Positions 1-7,053 of a stretch of 9,398 nt of DNA are shown here, in pieces (positions within the stretch are counted from its first letter, which is position 1; the number at the start of each line of letters is the position of its first letter). This DNA comes from Caldifarciminota bacterium (GTDB lineage Bacteria; Hydrothermota; Hydrothermia; UBA1063; CAJXJZ01). The stretch lies in the NCBI GenBank assembly GCA_027033555.1, contig JALVLE010000275.1, forward strand, positions 1-9,398, read 5' to 3'. Below the pieces are notes generated by a model that saw nothing but the letters and a program-made list of their open reading frames with translations, searched no databases and was not told the origin of the DNA. The position numbers and the translations under genes were made by a program.

Positions 1-348
1 GCTGAATACTATGAAATACCAAAAGATGTAGCACAAAGATTAAAAGACGCTAAAAAGCGCGGCAAGAAAATCATCAGCGTGGGAACTACAAGCACAAGAA
101 CTCTGGAATCATGGGCATTTGATGACTCAAAGCTTTCGGGATATACAAGACTTTTTATTTACCCTGGGTATAAATACAAGGTGATAGATGGACTTTTGAC
201 CAACTTTCATTTACCCAGGTCAACTCCTTTATTGCTTGTAGCTGCTCTTTCTGGAATTGATATGCTAAAGAAAGCCTACAAAGAAGCTATCAAGGAAAAG
301 TATAGATTTTTCTCTTATGGAGATGCTATGCTGCTTCTTGATGACTGA
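1..348 (+). CDS. queA: tRNA preQ1(34) S-adenosylmethionine ribosyltransferase-isomerase QueA, C-terminal part
   Basis: Partial gene: the window opens inside it, in frame from base 1, leaving the last 115 residues of a family that is usually about 340 long. QueA transfers and isomerises the ribosyl group of SAM onto preQ1 at the wobble position of queuosine tRNAs, giving epoxyqueuosine. It is a cytosolic enzyme. Seen in the sequence: AEYYEIP at the left edge, then the family blocks VGTTSTRTLES, GLLTNFHLPRSTPLLLV and YRFFSYGDAMLL close to the end. These blocks are very characteristic, so the identity is firm. The reading frame is intact and ends in TGA. A hairpin terminator follows about 12 bases later. 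The gene is transcribed towards the leftward operon, so the two units converge here. No RNA-modification partner is visible to its right; rlmN lies in the other, opposed operon. Confidence 0.97.
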   Translation, partial: AEYYEIPKDVAQRLKDAKKRGKKIISVGTTSTRTLESWAFDDSKLSGYTRLFIYPGYKYKVIDGLLTNFHLPRSTPLLLVAALSGIDMLKKAYKEAIKEKYRFFSYGDAMLLLDD

Positions 349-360
349 ATGAAACGTGTA

Positions 361-388
361 AAAGGGGGCATTTAAAGGCCCCCTTTTT
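361..388. terminator. Bidirectional intrinsic terminator between queA and the ornithine aminotransferase gene
   Basis: GGGGGC (364-369) and GCCCCC (378-383) are perfect complements around an eight-base AT-rich loop. AAA on the left can pair with TTT on the right, extending the stem to nine pairs. On the + strand the stem is followed by TTTTT, the usual form of a Rho-independent terminator for queA. Read on the - strand the same stem is followed by a T run, so it can also stop the leftward operon. The TAA stop of the leftward aminotransferase gene (387-389) lies at the edge of the stem, so a ribosome finishing that gene would sit partly on the hairpin. Confidence 0.85.
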
Positions 389-1598
389 AATTTACACCCT
401 CTGTAAGAACCTTTTCTATCCTCTCAAGTGCCCAATCTATTTCCTCTTTGGTAATTACAAGGGGAGGAGCGAACCTGATTACCTGTTCATGGGTTTCCTT
501 GGCCAGAATACCAAGCTCCTTTAATTTTTCACAATATGGCCTTGCTGTGCCATATTCTTTTTTAATTTCCACACCTATCAATAGACCCTTGCCTCTTACT
601 TCCTTAACAAAGGGGCTGTTTATACTTCTCAGTTTCTCCATAAAATACTCTCCAAGCTCCAGAGCCCTTTCGGGTAATTTTTCTTCAATAAGTACATCTA
701 AAGCTGCTATCCCTACAGCGGCAGCGAGGGGATTACCCCCAAATGTTGATCCGTGATCGCCGGGTGTAAACACATCCATAACCTCATCATCTGCTATAAT
801 ACCAGAAACCGGATATACCCCTCCTCCCAGTGCCTTGCCAACCACAAGAATGTCCGGTCTCACATCTTCATGCCACACTGCAAACATCTTGCCGGTCCTT
901 CCGAATCCTGTCTGAATCTCATCTGCAATGAGCAAAACATTGTGTTTTCTGGTTATCTCTCTTACTTCTCTAGAGTAACCTTCATGAGGAACAATCACTC
1001 CACCTTCACCCTGCACCGGTTCAAACATAAAGGCAACTGTATTTTCTGTAATCGCCTCCTCCAATGCCTTTGGGTCGTCATAGGGAACAATTTTAAAACC
1101 AGGAGTGAAAGGCCCAAAACCAAATCTATATTGGGGTTCAGTGGAAAAACTTATTATTGTAATGGTTCTTCCGTGAAAATTATTGGCACACACAATTATT
1201 TCCGCCTTATTCTCCTCTACCTTTTTCTTTAAATACCCCCATTTTCTTGCTGCCTTTAGAGCAGTCTCAACAGCTTCTGCTCCTGTATTCATTGGCAGTA
1301 CTTTGTCATAGCCTGCAAGCTCTGCGAGTTTTTTTAAAAAATCTCCCAACACGTTGTTGTGAAAAGCCCTTGATGTGAGAGTGAGCCTGTTCGCCTGGTC
1401 TATAAGAGCCCTGATTATCTTCGGGTGTCTATGCCCTTGATTTAAAGCTGAGTAGGCACTCAACATATCAAGATACTTCTTACCTTCCACATCCCAAACC
1501 CAAACACCTTCCCCTTTTTCAATAACCACATCCAGGGGATGGTAATTATGTGCTCCATACTTCTCAGCTATTTCTATATACCTCTCTGTGCTTCCCAT
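387..1598 (-). CDS. rocD: Ornithine aminotransferase, RocD type (PLP fold type I, class III)
   Basis: Predicted to transfer the delta-amino group of ornithine to 2-oxoglutarate, giving glutamate 5-semialdehyde (cyclising to pyrroline-5-carboxylate) and glutamate, in the arginine/ornithine to proline/glutamate route in the cytosol. The 403 residues match the usual RocD length. The N-terminus carries the RocD signature EKYGAHNYHPL (13-23) and GVWVWDVEGKKYLDMLSAYSA. The PLP-binding parts follow: TGAEA (105-109), NNFHGRT (139-145), EPVQGEGG (193-200), ADEIQTGFGRTG with cofactor Asp226, Lys255 in VVGKALGGG as Schiff-base lysine, and HGSTFGGNP for the phosphate site of the dimer partner. The ATG has a clear AAGGAG (1606-1611) seven bases upstream. 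It is the last gene of the five-gene operon, 14 bases after rlmN. An N-acetylornithine aminotransferase is possible, but the N-terminal block favours RocD. Confidence 0.9.
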   Translation of the reverse strand: MGSTERYIEIAEKYGAHNYHPLDVVIEKGEGVWVWDVEGKKYLDMLSAYSALNQGHRHPKIIRALIDQANRLTLTSRAFHNNVLGDFLKKLAELAGYDKVLPMNTGAEAVETALKAARKWGYLKKKVEENKAEIIVCANNFHGRTITIISFSTEPQYRFGFGPFTPGFKIVPYDDPKALEEAITENTVAFMFEPVQGEGGVIVPHEGYSREVREITRKHNVLLIADEIQTGFGRTGKMFAVWHEDVRPDILVVGKALGGGVYPVSGIIADDEVMDVFTPGDHGSTFGGNPLAAAVGIAALDVLIEEKLPERALELGEYFMEKLRSINSPFVKEVRGKGLLIGVEIKKEYGTARPYCEKLKELGILAKETHEQVIRFAPPLVITKEEIDWALERIEKVLTEGVN

Positions 1599-1612
1599 AA
1601 TTTTTCTCCTTG

Positions 1613-2656
1613 TTATCTAAGATAAGCCAGCTGTCCACAGGCTCCTTTAATATCTCTTCCCTTTGATTTTCTTAACGTTATCGTGGCCTTTAATCTGTAG
1701 AGTTTTCTCAAAAACCTCTCTATTTCCACCTGAGAAGGCTCTCTGAAAAAAGACCCTTCAAAGCTATTGTAAGGTATTAAATTGATTTTACATGGAATAC
1801 CCTTTATAAATCTTTCAAGGGCCCGTACATCCTCATCTGTATCATTAAAACCAGGGAGGTGTATATATTCAAACGTCACCCATCTCTTTTTCACCCGATA
1901 GTAATCCAGTATTGCCTTTTTAAGCTCGGAAAGAGGGAACCTTTTTGCAATAGGCATTATCTTTTCTCTTTTTTCCTGTATCGCCGAATTAAGTGAAACA
2001 GCCAGCTTTACCTGCTTTTTATATTCAAGAAGACGGTATATGCCTGATACAATCCCCGCTGTGGACAGTGTAATTTTCCTTGCTCCTATTCTAAATGCGT
2101 CATTTTCCTGCAAAAGGTCTATTGCACGGAATACGTTTTCCAGGTTTAACATCGGTTCTCCCATTCCCATAAAAACCACATTGGTTATCCGTTCTCCCAC
2201 ATAATCCCGCACAAATCTGACCTGTTCAAGAATTTCCCAGAATTCCAGATTCCTAGTAAAACCAAGCCTTCCTGTTGCACAAAAAGTACACTTAAGAGGG
2301 CATCCTACCTGAGAGGATACACATACAGTTCTCCTTTTTCCCTCTGGTATAAAAACAGACTCCACTTCCCTACCATCTATAAGCCTTAAAAGGAATTTAA
2401 TACTCCCATCAACAGACGACTTTTTTATTGAAACTGGCTCTACTTTATATACATAAAAATCCTCTTTTAGCCTTTCTCTGAGAGAAAGGGGTAAGTCAGA
2501 GAATCTATCAATCTCTGACTCCCCCTTTTGCCATAGCCATCTTATAATCTGGGTAGCCCTGTATGGCTTTTCACCCAGCTCTTTAAGATATGCTTCTATT
2601 TCTTCCCTTGTCTTAGCTTTTAAATTCAGGCGACGTTGGCCGGTGTGAACACCCAT
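1613..2656 (-). CDS. rlmN: Dual-specificity 23S rRNA A2503 / tRNA A37 C2-methyltransferase RlmN (radical SAM)
   Basis: Methylates C2 of adenosine 2503 in 23S rRNA and, in characterised bacteria, A37 of some tRNAs, by radical-SAM chemistry through a methylated cysteine. The 347 residues are the usual length. The [4Fe-4S] motif CxxxCxxC is Cys119, Cys123, Cys126 in CPLKCTFC. Cys112 lies seven residues before it, and Cys340 sits in the C-terminal KGACGQL. These five cysteines keep the spacing of E. coli Cys125/129/132, Cys118 and Cys355, so this is RlmN with its methyl-carrying cysteine. GMGEP (164-168) is the SAM-contact loop. EKPYRATQIIRWLWQKG (29-45) is the typical N-terminal substrate domain. 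The ATG lies inside the end of the preceding gene, a 31-base overlap, with no good SD. No ATG, GTG or TTG occurs between it and the conserved domain, so translation probably depends on ribosomes from the upstream gene. Cfr-type C8 methylation is unlikely. Confidence 0.95.
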   Translation of the reverse strand: MGVHTGQRRLNLKAKTREEIEAYLKELGEKPYRATQIIRWLWQKGESEIDRFSDLPLSLRERLKEDFYVYKVEPVSIKKSSVDGSIKFLLRLIDGREVESVFIPEGKRRTVCVSSQVGCPLKCTFCATGRLGFTRNLEFWEILEQVRFVRDYVGERITNVVFMGMGEPMLNLENVFRAIDLLQENDAFRIGARKITLSTAGIVSGIYRLLEYKKQVKLAVSLNSAIQEKREKIMPIAKRFPLSELKKAILDYYRVKKRWVTFEYIHLPGFNDTDEDVRALERFIKGIPCKINLIPYNSFEGSFFREPSQVEIERFLRKLYRLKATITLRKSKGRDIKGACGQLAYLR

Positions 2657-4335
2657 ACTGTCTTTTTCTTAGGCAATCTTTCTATTTCTATCTCAGAGGC
2701 ACCAAGCTCCTCTACTCTGTAGCCATAATCTTCGGCTCTGTTAATAAAGGGGGTAAGATCAGATATAGGCAGATCCACATAGGGAGTTTTATAATGAACC
2801 GGTATAACAACAAGTGGATCAAGCTGTTCAACTACCTGCCAGGCATCTTCTGCGTCTATGGTAAAGTATCCACCCACCGGGACAATAAGAATATCCACAA
2901 GCCCTATATCACGAATTTGCTCTGCAGTAAGTATATGGCCAAGATCACCAAGGTGAACAAGTCGGGCACCTGAGATCTCAACCACAAATATCATGTTGCT
3001 TCCACGGAGTGCTCCGTGTGCTTTGTCATGATACGCTGGAACTCCCTTAAATCTTATTCCTTTGACAACCTTTTCTCCTGCTGCTTCTATAAGTACAGGA
3101 TTACCTGGAATCTCTTTCCAGCCTGCATGGTCCATATGCCCATGGCTCACAGTCACTATATCCGCAATATCTTCTATAGGTTCATAGTTGATGGCACCAT
3201 CAAGCGCACCCTTTTTATAGGGGTCCATAATAATTTTTACATTGCTATTGGAAATCAAAAAGGAGGAATGTCCATAGTATTTTATCTTAAGAATGTCTGT
3301 AAGTCTTATTCCTCTTTCCTCTTTCTCAATTCTCCGAACAGGCTCCTCTATTTTCTCCTCCACTATAACAGGCGTTTTTTCAGTCTTCTCTGTCACCTCC
3401 TCCTCTACCACCTCATCATTTGCTGCTCCGGTAAGTCCTTCAATATGCTCTTCCATATCTTCTGCAAGCTCAAGCTGATGCTCTGCTCCCTCTTCTTCTG
3501 ATTCCTCCTTCACGCTGACTACACCCTCTTTGAGGTTCTTCAATCTTTCTTTTAGCTCATCTATCTCTTTTTTAAGCTCCTCCACACTCATTTTCATCTC
3601 TGATATTACAGCTTCAAATTTCTCACCCAATCCCTCCTCTACTTTTTTCTCCACTACATCCCTCACCATTGTGTCAATATCCTTAATAGCACCTTTAAAT
3701 ACCTTTTCACCTTCTCTTTCTATTTGTTCCCTCAAAGCCTCTTTCGCAGCATTTGTGAATATATCCCTTGAAGTAGCAAGATAATTCATAAACTGGAGCT
3801 TTATCATGTCCTTAAAATCACCACTCTTTAAGAAGTCTTCTATATTCTTTACTATCTCCTTTTCTTTCTTTTCGGTAATAATGGACTTTACCTTATCCTC
3901 CAGTACACTGGTAAGAAAATCCCTGTGCTCGGAGAGCCAATTTACAATCTCATCTGAAATCTTTTCCTGCGTGTCTTTAGACTTAAGAGTCTTTTCTATA
4001 ACTTCCGCGAACTCTCTTTCTTTTTCTGCAACTTTTCTCCTTATGAGATCATCCAGAGTATCACGTAATTTCTGCAATTTTTCACTCGCTATCTCACCTG
4101 CTTCACTCTCAACCCGCTGTGCTATTTCCCCACTTTTTACCCTTTCATCAATTGCAGCCTGAACTTCACTCAACTTTTCATTTTCTCTTGTCTCAATTTC
4201 CTCCGATAGCCTGTGTTTCAGCTCTTCTATCCTGCGTGTAAGTTCATCTATTGTACTTCTTATGTATGAGGAAATTGAATCCTCTATTATTTTTTGTACC
4301 TGTTCATACAATCTGTCCCTTTCTTCCATTTCCAT
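2626..4335 (-). CDS. Coiled-coil protein fused to a UPF0173/UlaG-like metallo-beta-lactamase-fold hydrolase
   Basis: A 569-residue protein with two halves in one unbroken frame. Residues 1-270 are strongly charged and helical (Glu/Lys/Arg-rich, heptad-like spacing of Leu/Ile/Val, ending in KKEIDELKERLKNLKE), with no membrane segment or signal peptide. Residues about 275-345 are an acidic, probably disordered linker. From about 349 comes a metallo-beta-lactamase domain of the UPF0173/Lactamase_B_3 type: IKYYGHSSFLI, the strand ending IIMDPY, HGHMDH (398-403) as the HxHxDH metal motif, then His436 and HLGDLGH (461-467, Asp464 a likely bridging ligand) and IPVHYKT with His514. All expected metal ligands are present, so the domain is probably active, perhaps on a phosphorylated or lactone substrate, but the substrate is unknown. 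UPF0173 proteins are normally about 220-230 residues; the 350-residue extension is the oddity. The SD (GGGGGGTGA, 4341-4349) lies in the last codons of the preceding gene, five bases from the ATG. Fold is firm, function open. Confidence 0.85.
   Translation of the reverse strand: MEMEERDRLYEQVQKIIEDSISSYIRSTIDELTRRIEELKHRLSEEIETRENEKLSEVQAAIDERVKSGEIAQRVESEAGEIASEKLQKLRDTLDDLIRRKVAEKEREFAEVIEKTLKSKDTQEKISDEIVNWLSEHRDFLTSVLEDKVKSIITEKKEKEIVKNIEDFLKSGDFKDMIKLQFMNYLATSRDIFTNAAKEALREQIEREGEKVFKGAIKDIDTMVRDVVEKKVEEGLGEKFEAVISEMKMSVEELKKEIDELKERLKNLKEGVVSVKEESEEEGAEHQLELAEDMEEHIEGLTGAANDEVVEEEVTEKTEKTPVIVEEKIEEPVRRIEKEERGIRLTDILKIKYYGHSSFLISNSNVKIIMDPYKKGALDGAINYEPIEDIADIVTVSHGHMDHAGWKEIPGNPVLIEAAGEKVVKGIRFKGVPAYHDKAHGALRGSNMIFVVEISGARLVHLGDLGHILTAEQIRDIGLVDILIVPVGGYFTIDAEDAWQVVEQLDPLVVIPVHYKTPYVDLPISDLTPFINRAEDYGYRVEELGASEIEIERLPKKKTVWVFTPANVA
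3721..4140 (-). repeat. Internal degenerate repeats of about 52 residues in the coiled-coil half
   Basis: At the protein level, residues 117-153 (starting LKSKDTQEKI) align without gaps with 169-205 (starting LKSGDFKDMI), with 11 of 37 identical and many conservative changes. Shared positions include the opening LKS, the Asp at position 5, Ile10, Asn16, Leu18, Arg22-Asp23 and Thr26. A weaker copy begins at residue 66 (VKSGEIAQRV). The copies are spaced 51 and 52 residues apart. No repeat is obvious at the DNA level, so the duplication is old. Similar composition in a coiled coil can mimic homology, but the aligned Asn, Trp/Tyr-Leu and Arg-Asp positions are not typical heptad filler. Confidence 0.5.
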
Positions 4336-4340
4336 TTATA

Positions 4341-4349
4341 TCACCCCCC
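4341..4349 (-). promoter_or_regulatory. Ribosome binding site of the coiled-coil hydrolase gene, inside the end of the upstream gene
   Basis: On the - strand GGGGGGTGA encodes the final glycines and TGA stop of the COG2403-like gene and also serves as an SD-like sequence five bases before the next ATG. This points to translational coupling of the two genes. Confidence 0.6.
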
Positions 4350-5660
4350 AAAAAACTCCTTTATAACGTCTTCTAATGTAGGTTTTCCTATCTCCTGCAG
4401 TTCATAAAAAACCCTAACATAAGGTTTATTAAGTTTCAATATTCTTCCAAGATTTATAGGGGTTGCTACAATAACAAGGTCTGCAGGAGTGTTGTTAATA
4501 GTTTCCTCAAGCTCTTTTAGCTGTCTTTCTGAATAACCCATTGCAGGAAGAAGAGTCCCTATGTGCGAATATTTGGCATAAACATCTTTAATGGAACCCA
4601 CCGCATATTCTCTTGGATCAACAAGTTCTAAAGCACCATATTTTTCCGCTGCAACAACTCCCGCTCCATATGGCATTTCACCATGCGTGAGAGTTGGCCC
4701 GTCTTCAACAACAAGCACTTTTTTGCCAAAAATCATTGAAGGGTCTTCAACAGAGATAGGAGATGCAGCCTCAATAATCTTCGCCTTTGGGTTCACAGAC
4801 CGGACATTTTCTCTCACAGCTTCAATATCTTCAGGATAAGCTGTGTCTATTTTATTTATAACTATAACATCAGCAAGTCTAACATTGGCTTCACCCGGGT
4901 GATATGTTATCTCATGATATGGTCTGTGAGGGTCAACCACCACTATATGAAGGTCTGGTTTATAAAAAGGCAGGTCATTATTTCCACCATCCCATAAAAT
5001 CACATCTGCTTCTTTTTCTGCCTCTCTTAAGATCTTCTCATAATCTACACCAGCATACACCACGTTCCCTCTTGAGATATGAGGCTCATATTCCTCTCTC
5101 TCCTCTATGGTACAATTATATTTGTCAAGATCTTCAAGGGTTTCAAATCTCTGTACAACCTGTTTTGTAAGATCTCCGTACGGCATAGGATGACGTATAA
5201 CAACAGTTTTCTTGCCGAGTTTTTTGAGTATTTCAGCAACTTTTCTTGTGGTCTGGCTTTTACCTGAACCGGTCCTTGCGGCGCAAACAGAAATTACAGG
5301 CTTTTCAGACTTTATCATGGTAGTACCTGTGCCCATAAGCCAGAAATCTGCCCCTTTAGCAATGGCTCTTGAAGCTCTGTGCATAACATACTCATGTGAA
5401 ACGTCCGAATAAGCAAAAACAACTATATCAACCTTTTTCTCTTCAATAATTTTTTCCATATCATCTTCTGAGTAAATAGGAATACCTTCCGGATAAAGTC
5501 TGCCCGCCAATTCAGGGGGATATTTCCTTCCATCAATATCCGGTATCTGAGTTGCCGTAAAACCAACAACTTCATATTCTTCGTTGTCCCTGAAATATGT
5601 ATTGAAGTTGTGAAAATCACGTCCCGCTGCACCGAGTATTAACACCTTCCTCTTTGCCAT
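4341..5660 (-). CDS. COG2403-like P-loop NTPase, cyclic 2,3-diphosphoglycerate synthetase family
   Basis: A 439-residue cytosolic protein. The first 120 residues look like a Rossmann-type domain (KVLILGAAGRDFHNF; GIPIYSEDDMEKIIEE; VDIVVFAYSDVSHEYV). A P-loop domain follows: AARTGSGKS (about 128-135) fits the [AG]xxxxGK[ST] Walker A, ILWDGGNND (about 221-229) is a likely switch/Walker B strand, VINKID (about 267-272) resembles a G-protein NKxD, and DGPTLTHGEMPYGAG (about 320-334) is a family block. In methanogens a relative forms cyclic 2,3-diphosphoglycerate with ATP; most bacteria are not known to make that compound, so another ligation or phosphotransfer is likely here. An ATG pair lies at 5658-5663. 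The strong AAGGAGGT at 5666-5673 is only two bases from the first ATG and five from the second, so I chose the second. It starts right after the aminotransferase stop, indicating coupling. Family is fairly sure; activity unknown. Confidence 0.78.
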   Translation of the reverse strand: MAKRKVLILGAAGRDFHNFNTYFRDNEEYEVVGFTATQIPDIDGRKYPPELAGRLYPEGIPIYSEDDMEKIIEEKKVDIVVFAYSDVSHEYVMHRASRAIAKGADFWLMGTGTTMIKSEKPVISVCAARTGSGKSQTTRKVAEILKKLGKKTVVIRHPMPYGDLTKQVVQRFETLEDLDKYNCTIEEREEYEPHISRGNVVYAGVDYEKILREAEKEADVILWDGGNNDLPFYKPDLHIVVVDPHRPYHEITYHPGEANVRLADVIVINKIDTAYPEDIEAVRENVRSVNPKAKIIEAASPISVEDPSMIFGKKVLVVEDGPTLTHGEMPYGAGVVAAEKYGALELVDPREYAVGSIKDVYAKYSHIGTLLPAMGYSERQLKELEETINNTPADLVIVATPINLGRILKLNKPYVRVFYELQEIGKPTLEDVIKEFFGG

Positions 5661-5663
5661 CAT

Positions 5664-6995
5664 TTACCTCCTTTTTTCTACAGTTCTTAAAGCCTCCTCA
5701 AATATTTCAAGTGCCACATCAAGCTCTTCTTTTTTTACTGTTAATGCAGGGGCCCATCTTATTGCACTCGGCCCCGCAGCAAGCAATAAGAGTCCCTTTT
5801 TAAAGGCTTCATCTACAATTCTGTTTCTTAATCCAGGGTTGTATTTTTTACTCTCTCTATCTTTCACAATGTCCACACCTATCATAAGCCCCTTTCCCCG
5901 CACATCTCCAATAAATTCATACGTATCCATAAGTTTTTTCAGGTTCTCCATGAGATAATGCCCCATCTTTTCTGCATTCTCAATAAGACCATTCTCAAGA
6001 AGCTCAATGGTTTTAAGAGCCACCATACATGACACCGGATTTCCTCCAAAAGTGCTCGCATGAGCACCTGCACCCCAATCCATTAAAGAGGATCTGGCAA
6101 CCATTGCACCAAGAGGAAAACCTGAGGCTATACCCTTTGCAACGGTTACAATATCGGGTATAATCCCAAAATGTTCTATGGCAAACATCCTGCCTGTTCT
6201 TCCCATTCCAGATTGCACTTCATCATCAACAAGCAGGATTCCATATTTTGATATGAGGTCTTTTAATTTCCTGAAAAAATCTAACGGTGGAACAATATAT
6301 CCACCTTCGCCCTGTATGGGTTCAAAAAACACAGCAGCAACTTCTTCCGGATCCACAAGTCTTCTAAAAACAACATTATCTATATAATCAATAACAGCGT
6401 CAGAAACCCTTTCTTCAGGTATTCCAAAAGGGGGCCTGTAAGGGTCGGGGTATGGAACATGTATGACTCCCTGAATAAGGGGGGCAAATCCTTTATGATG
6501 AACACTTTTTGAACCAGAAAGGCTCATAGCGCCATACGTTCTACCATGAAAAGCTCCAATAAAAGCAATCACATAAGGTCTTTTAGTATGGAATCTGGCA
6601 AGTTTAAATGCTGCTTCATTGGCCTCTGCCCCTGAATTACCAAAAAATACCTTCCTGTTTGCGGCTCCGGGAACAATCTCTGCCAGTTTCTCGGCAAGCA
6701 TTATTTCCGCAGGATAATAAAAGTCCGTTCCTGACATGTGTACAAGCTTTTTAATCTGCTCTATTGCTGTCTCTATTATTTCAGGATGTGAATGTCCGGT
6801 TGCAAGAACTGCAACTCCAGCTGTCATATCCAGGAACCTGTTACCATCCACATCGTAAATCCAGACACCTTCCCCCTTTTCCACTACAGCTGGATAGCTC
6901 CGGGTATATGAGGGGGATATAAATTTCTTGTCTTTATCAAGCCACTTTTTAGCTATCGGGCCGGGTAACTCAGTTTTTATTTTTGGCCTAAGCAA
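5664..6995 (-). CDS. Class III PLP aminotransferase (ornithine/4-aminobutyrate aminotransferase or amino-acid racemase group)
   Basis: With the start used here the protein is 443 residues. It opens LRPKIKTELPGPIAKKWL and SPSYTRSYP, as in the archaeal-type group that includes ornithine and GABA aminotransferases and broad amino-acid racemases of Thermococcales. PLP elements: NSGAEA (120-125), GAFHGRT, EPIQGEGGY, DDEVQSGMGRTG with Asp258 under the pyridine ring, Lys287 in TVAKGIASG as Schiff-base lysine, and ASTFGGNP. Thr90-Asp91 in SGTDFYYP matches the Thr-Asp pair I recall as marking ornithine specificity in a Thermococcus enzyme; this needs checking. Start choice: the frame stays open up to a TTG at 7037, but that has no SD, whereas the TTG at 6995 has AAGGAG nine bases upstream and gives the family's usual N-terminus. 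It is the first gene of the operon; its stop abuts the next start. Exact substrate, and transfer versus racemisation, cannot be told by eye. Confidence 0.85.
   Translation of the reverse strand: MLRPKIKTELPGPIAKKWLDKDKKFISPSYTRSYPAVVEKGEGVWIYDVDGNRFLDMTAGVAVLATGHSHPEIIETAIEQIKKLVHMSGTDFYYPAEIMLAEKLAEIVPGAANRKVFFGNSGAEANEAAFKLARFHTKRPYVIAFIGAFHGRTYGAMSLSGSKSVHHKGFAPLIQGVIHVPYPDPYRPPFGIPEERVSDAVIDYIDNVVFRRLVDPEEVAAVFFEPIQGEGGYIVPPLDFFRKLKDLISKYGILLVDDEVQSGMGRTGRMFAIEHFGIIPDIVTVAKGIASGFPLGAMVARSSLMDWGAGAHASTFGGNPVSCMVALKTIELLENGLIENAEKMGHYLMENLKKLMDTYEFIGDVRGKGLMIGVDIVKDRESKKYNPGLRNRIVDEAFKKGLLLLAAGPSAIRWAPALTVKKEELDVALEIFEEALRTVEKRR
5666..5673 (-). promoter_or_regulatory. Ribosome binding site of the COG2403-like gene
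   Basis: AAGGAGGT on the - strand, an almost perfect anti-SD match, overlaps the end of the aminotransferase gene, whose TAA stop is at 5664-5666. Its spacing of five bases to the ATG at 5660, against two to the ATG at 5663, decides the start. Confidence 0.75.
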
Positions 6996-7004
6996 TCTAT
7001 GTTT

Positions 7005-7010
7005 CTCCTT
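7005..7010 (-). promoter_or_regulatory. Ribosome binding site that sets the aminotransferase start
   Basis: AAGGAG on the - strand lies nine bases before the TTG at 6995. No SD precedes the alternative TTG at 7037, so this site supports the shorter protein. Confidence 0.75.
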
Positions 7011-7053
7011 TTTGAAATAAAACGTTTCTTTTTGCAAACTGTTCTTATTGCTT

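Noticed and set aside
753..1232. Open frame of 159 codons on the + strand opposite the RocD gene
   Set aside because: It lacks a ribosome site or family motifs, and the opposite strand encodes a complete, conserved aminotransferase.
3016..4162. Several + strand open frames rich in Ser, Phe and Ile
   Set aside because: They are antisense to the Glu/Lys/Leu-rich coiled coil, whose reverse complement naturally reads as Ser/Phe-rich open frames.
387..6995. A defence system built from the P-loop protein, coiled coil and metallohydrolase
   Set aside because: No nuclease effector, reverse transcriptase, toxin or mobile-element sign is present, the base composition matches the surroundings, and the flanking enzymes are metabolic. 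A metabolic or regulatory role is the simpler reading.
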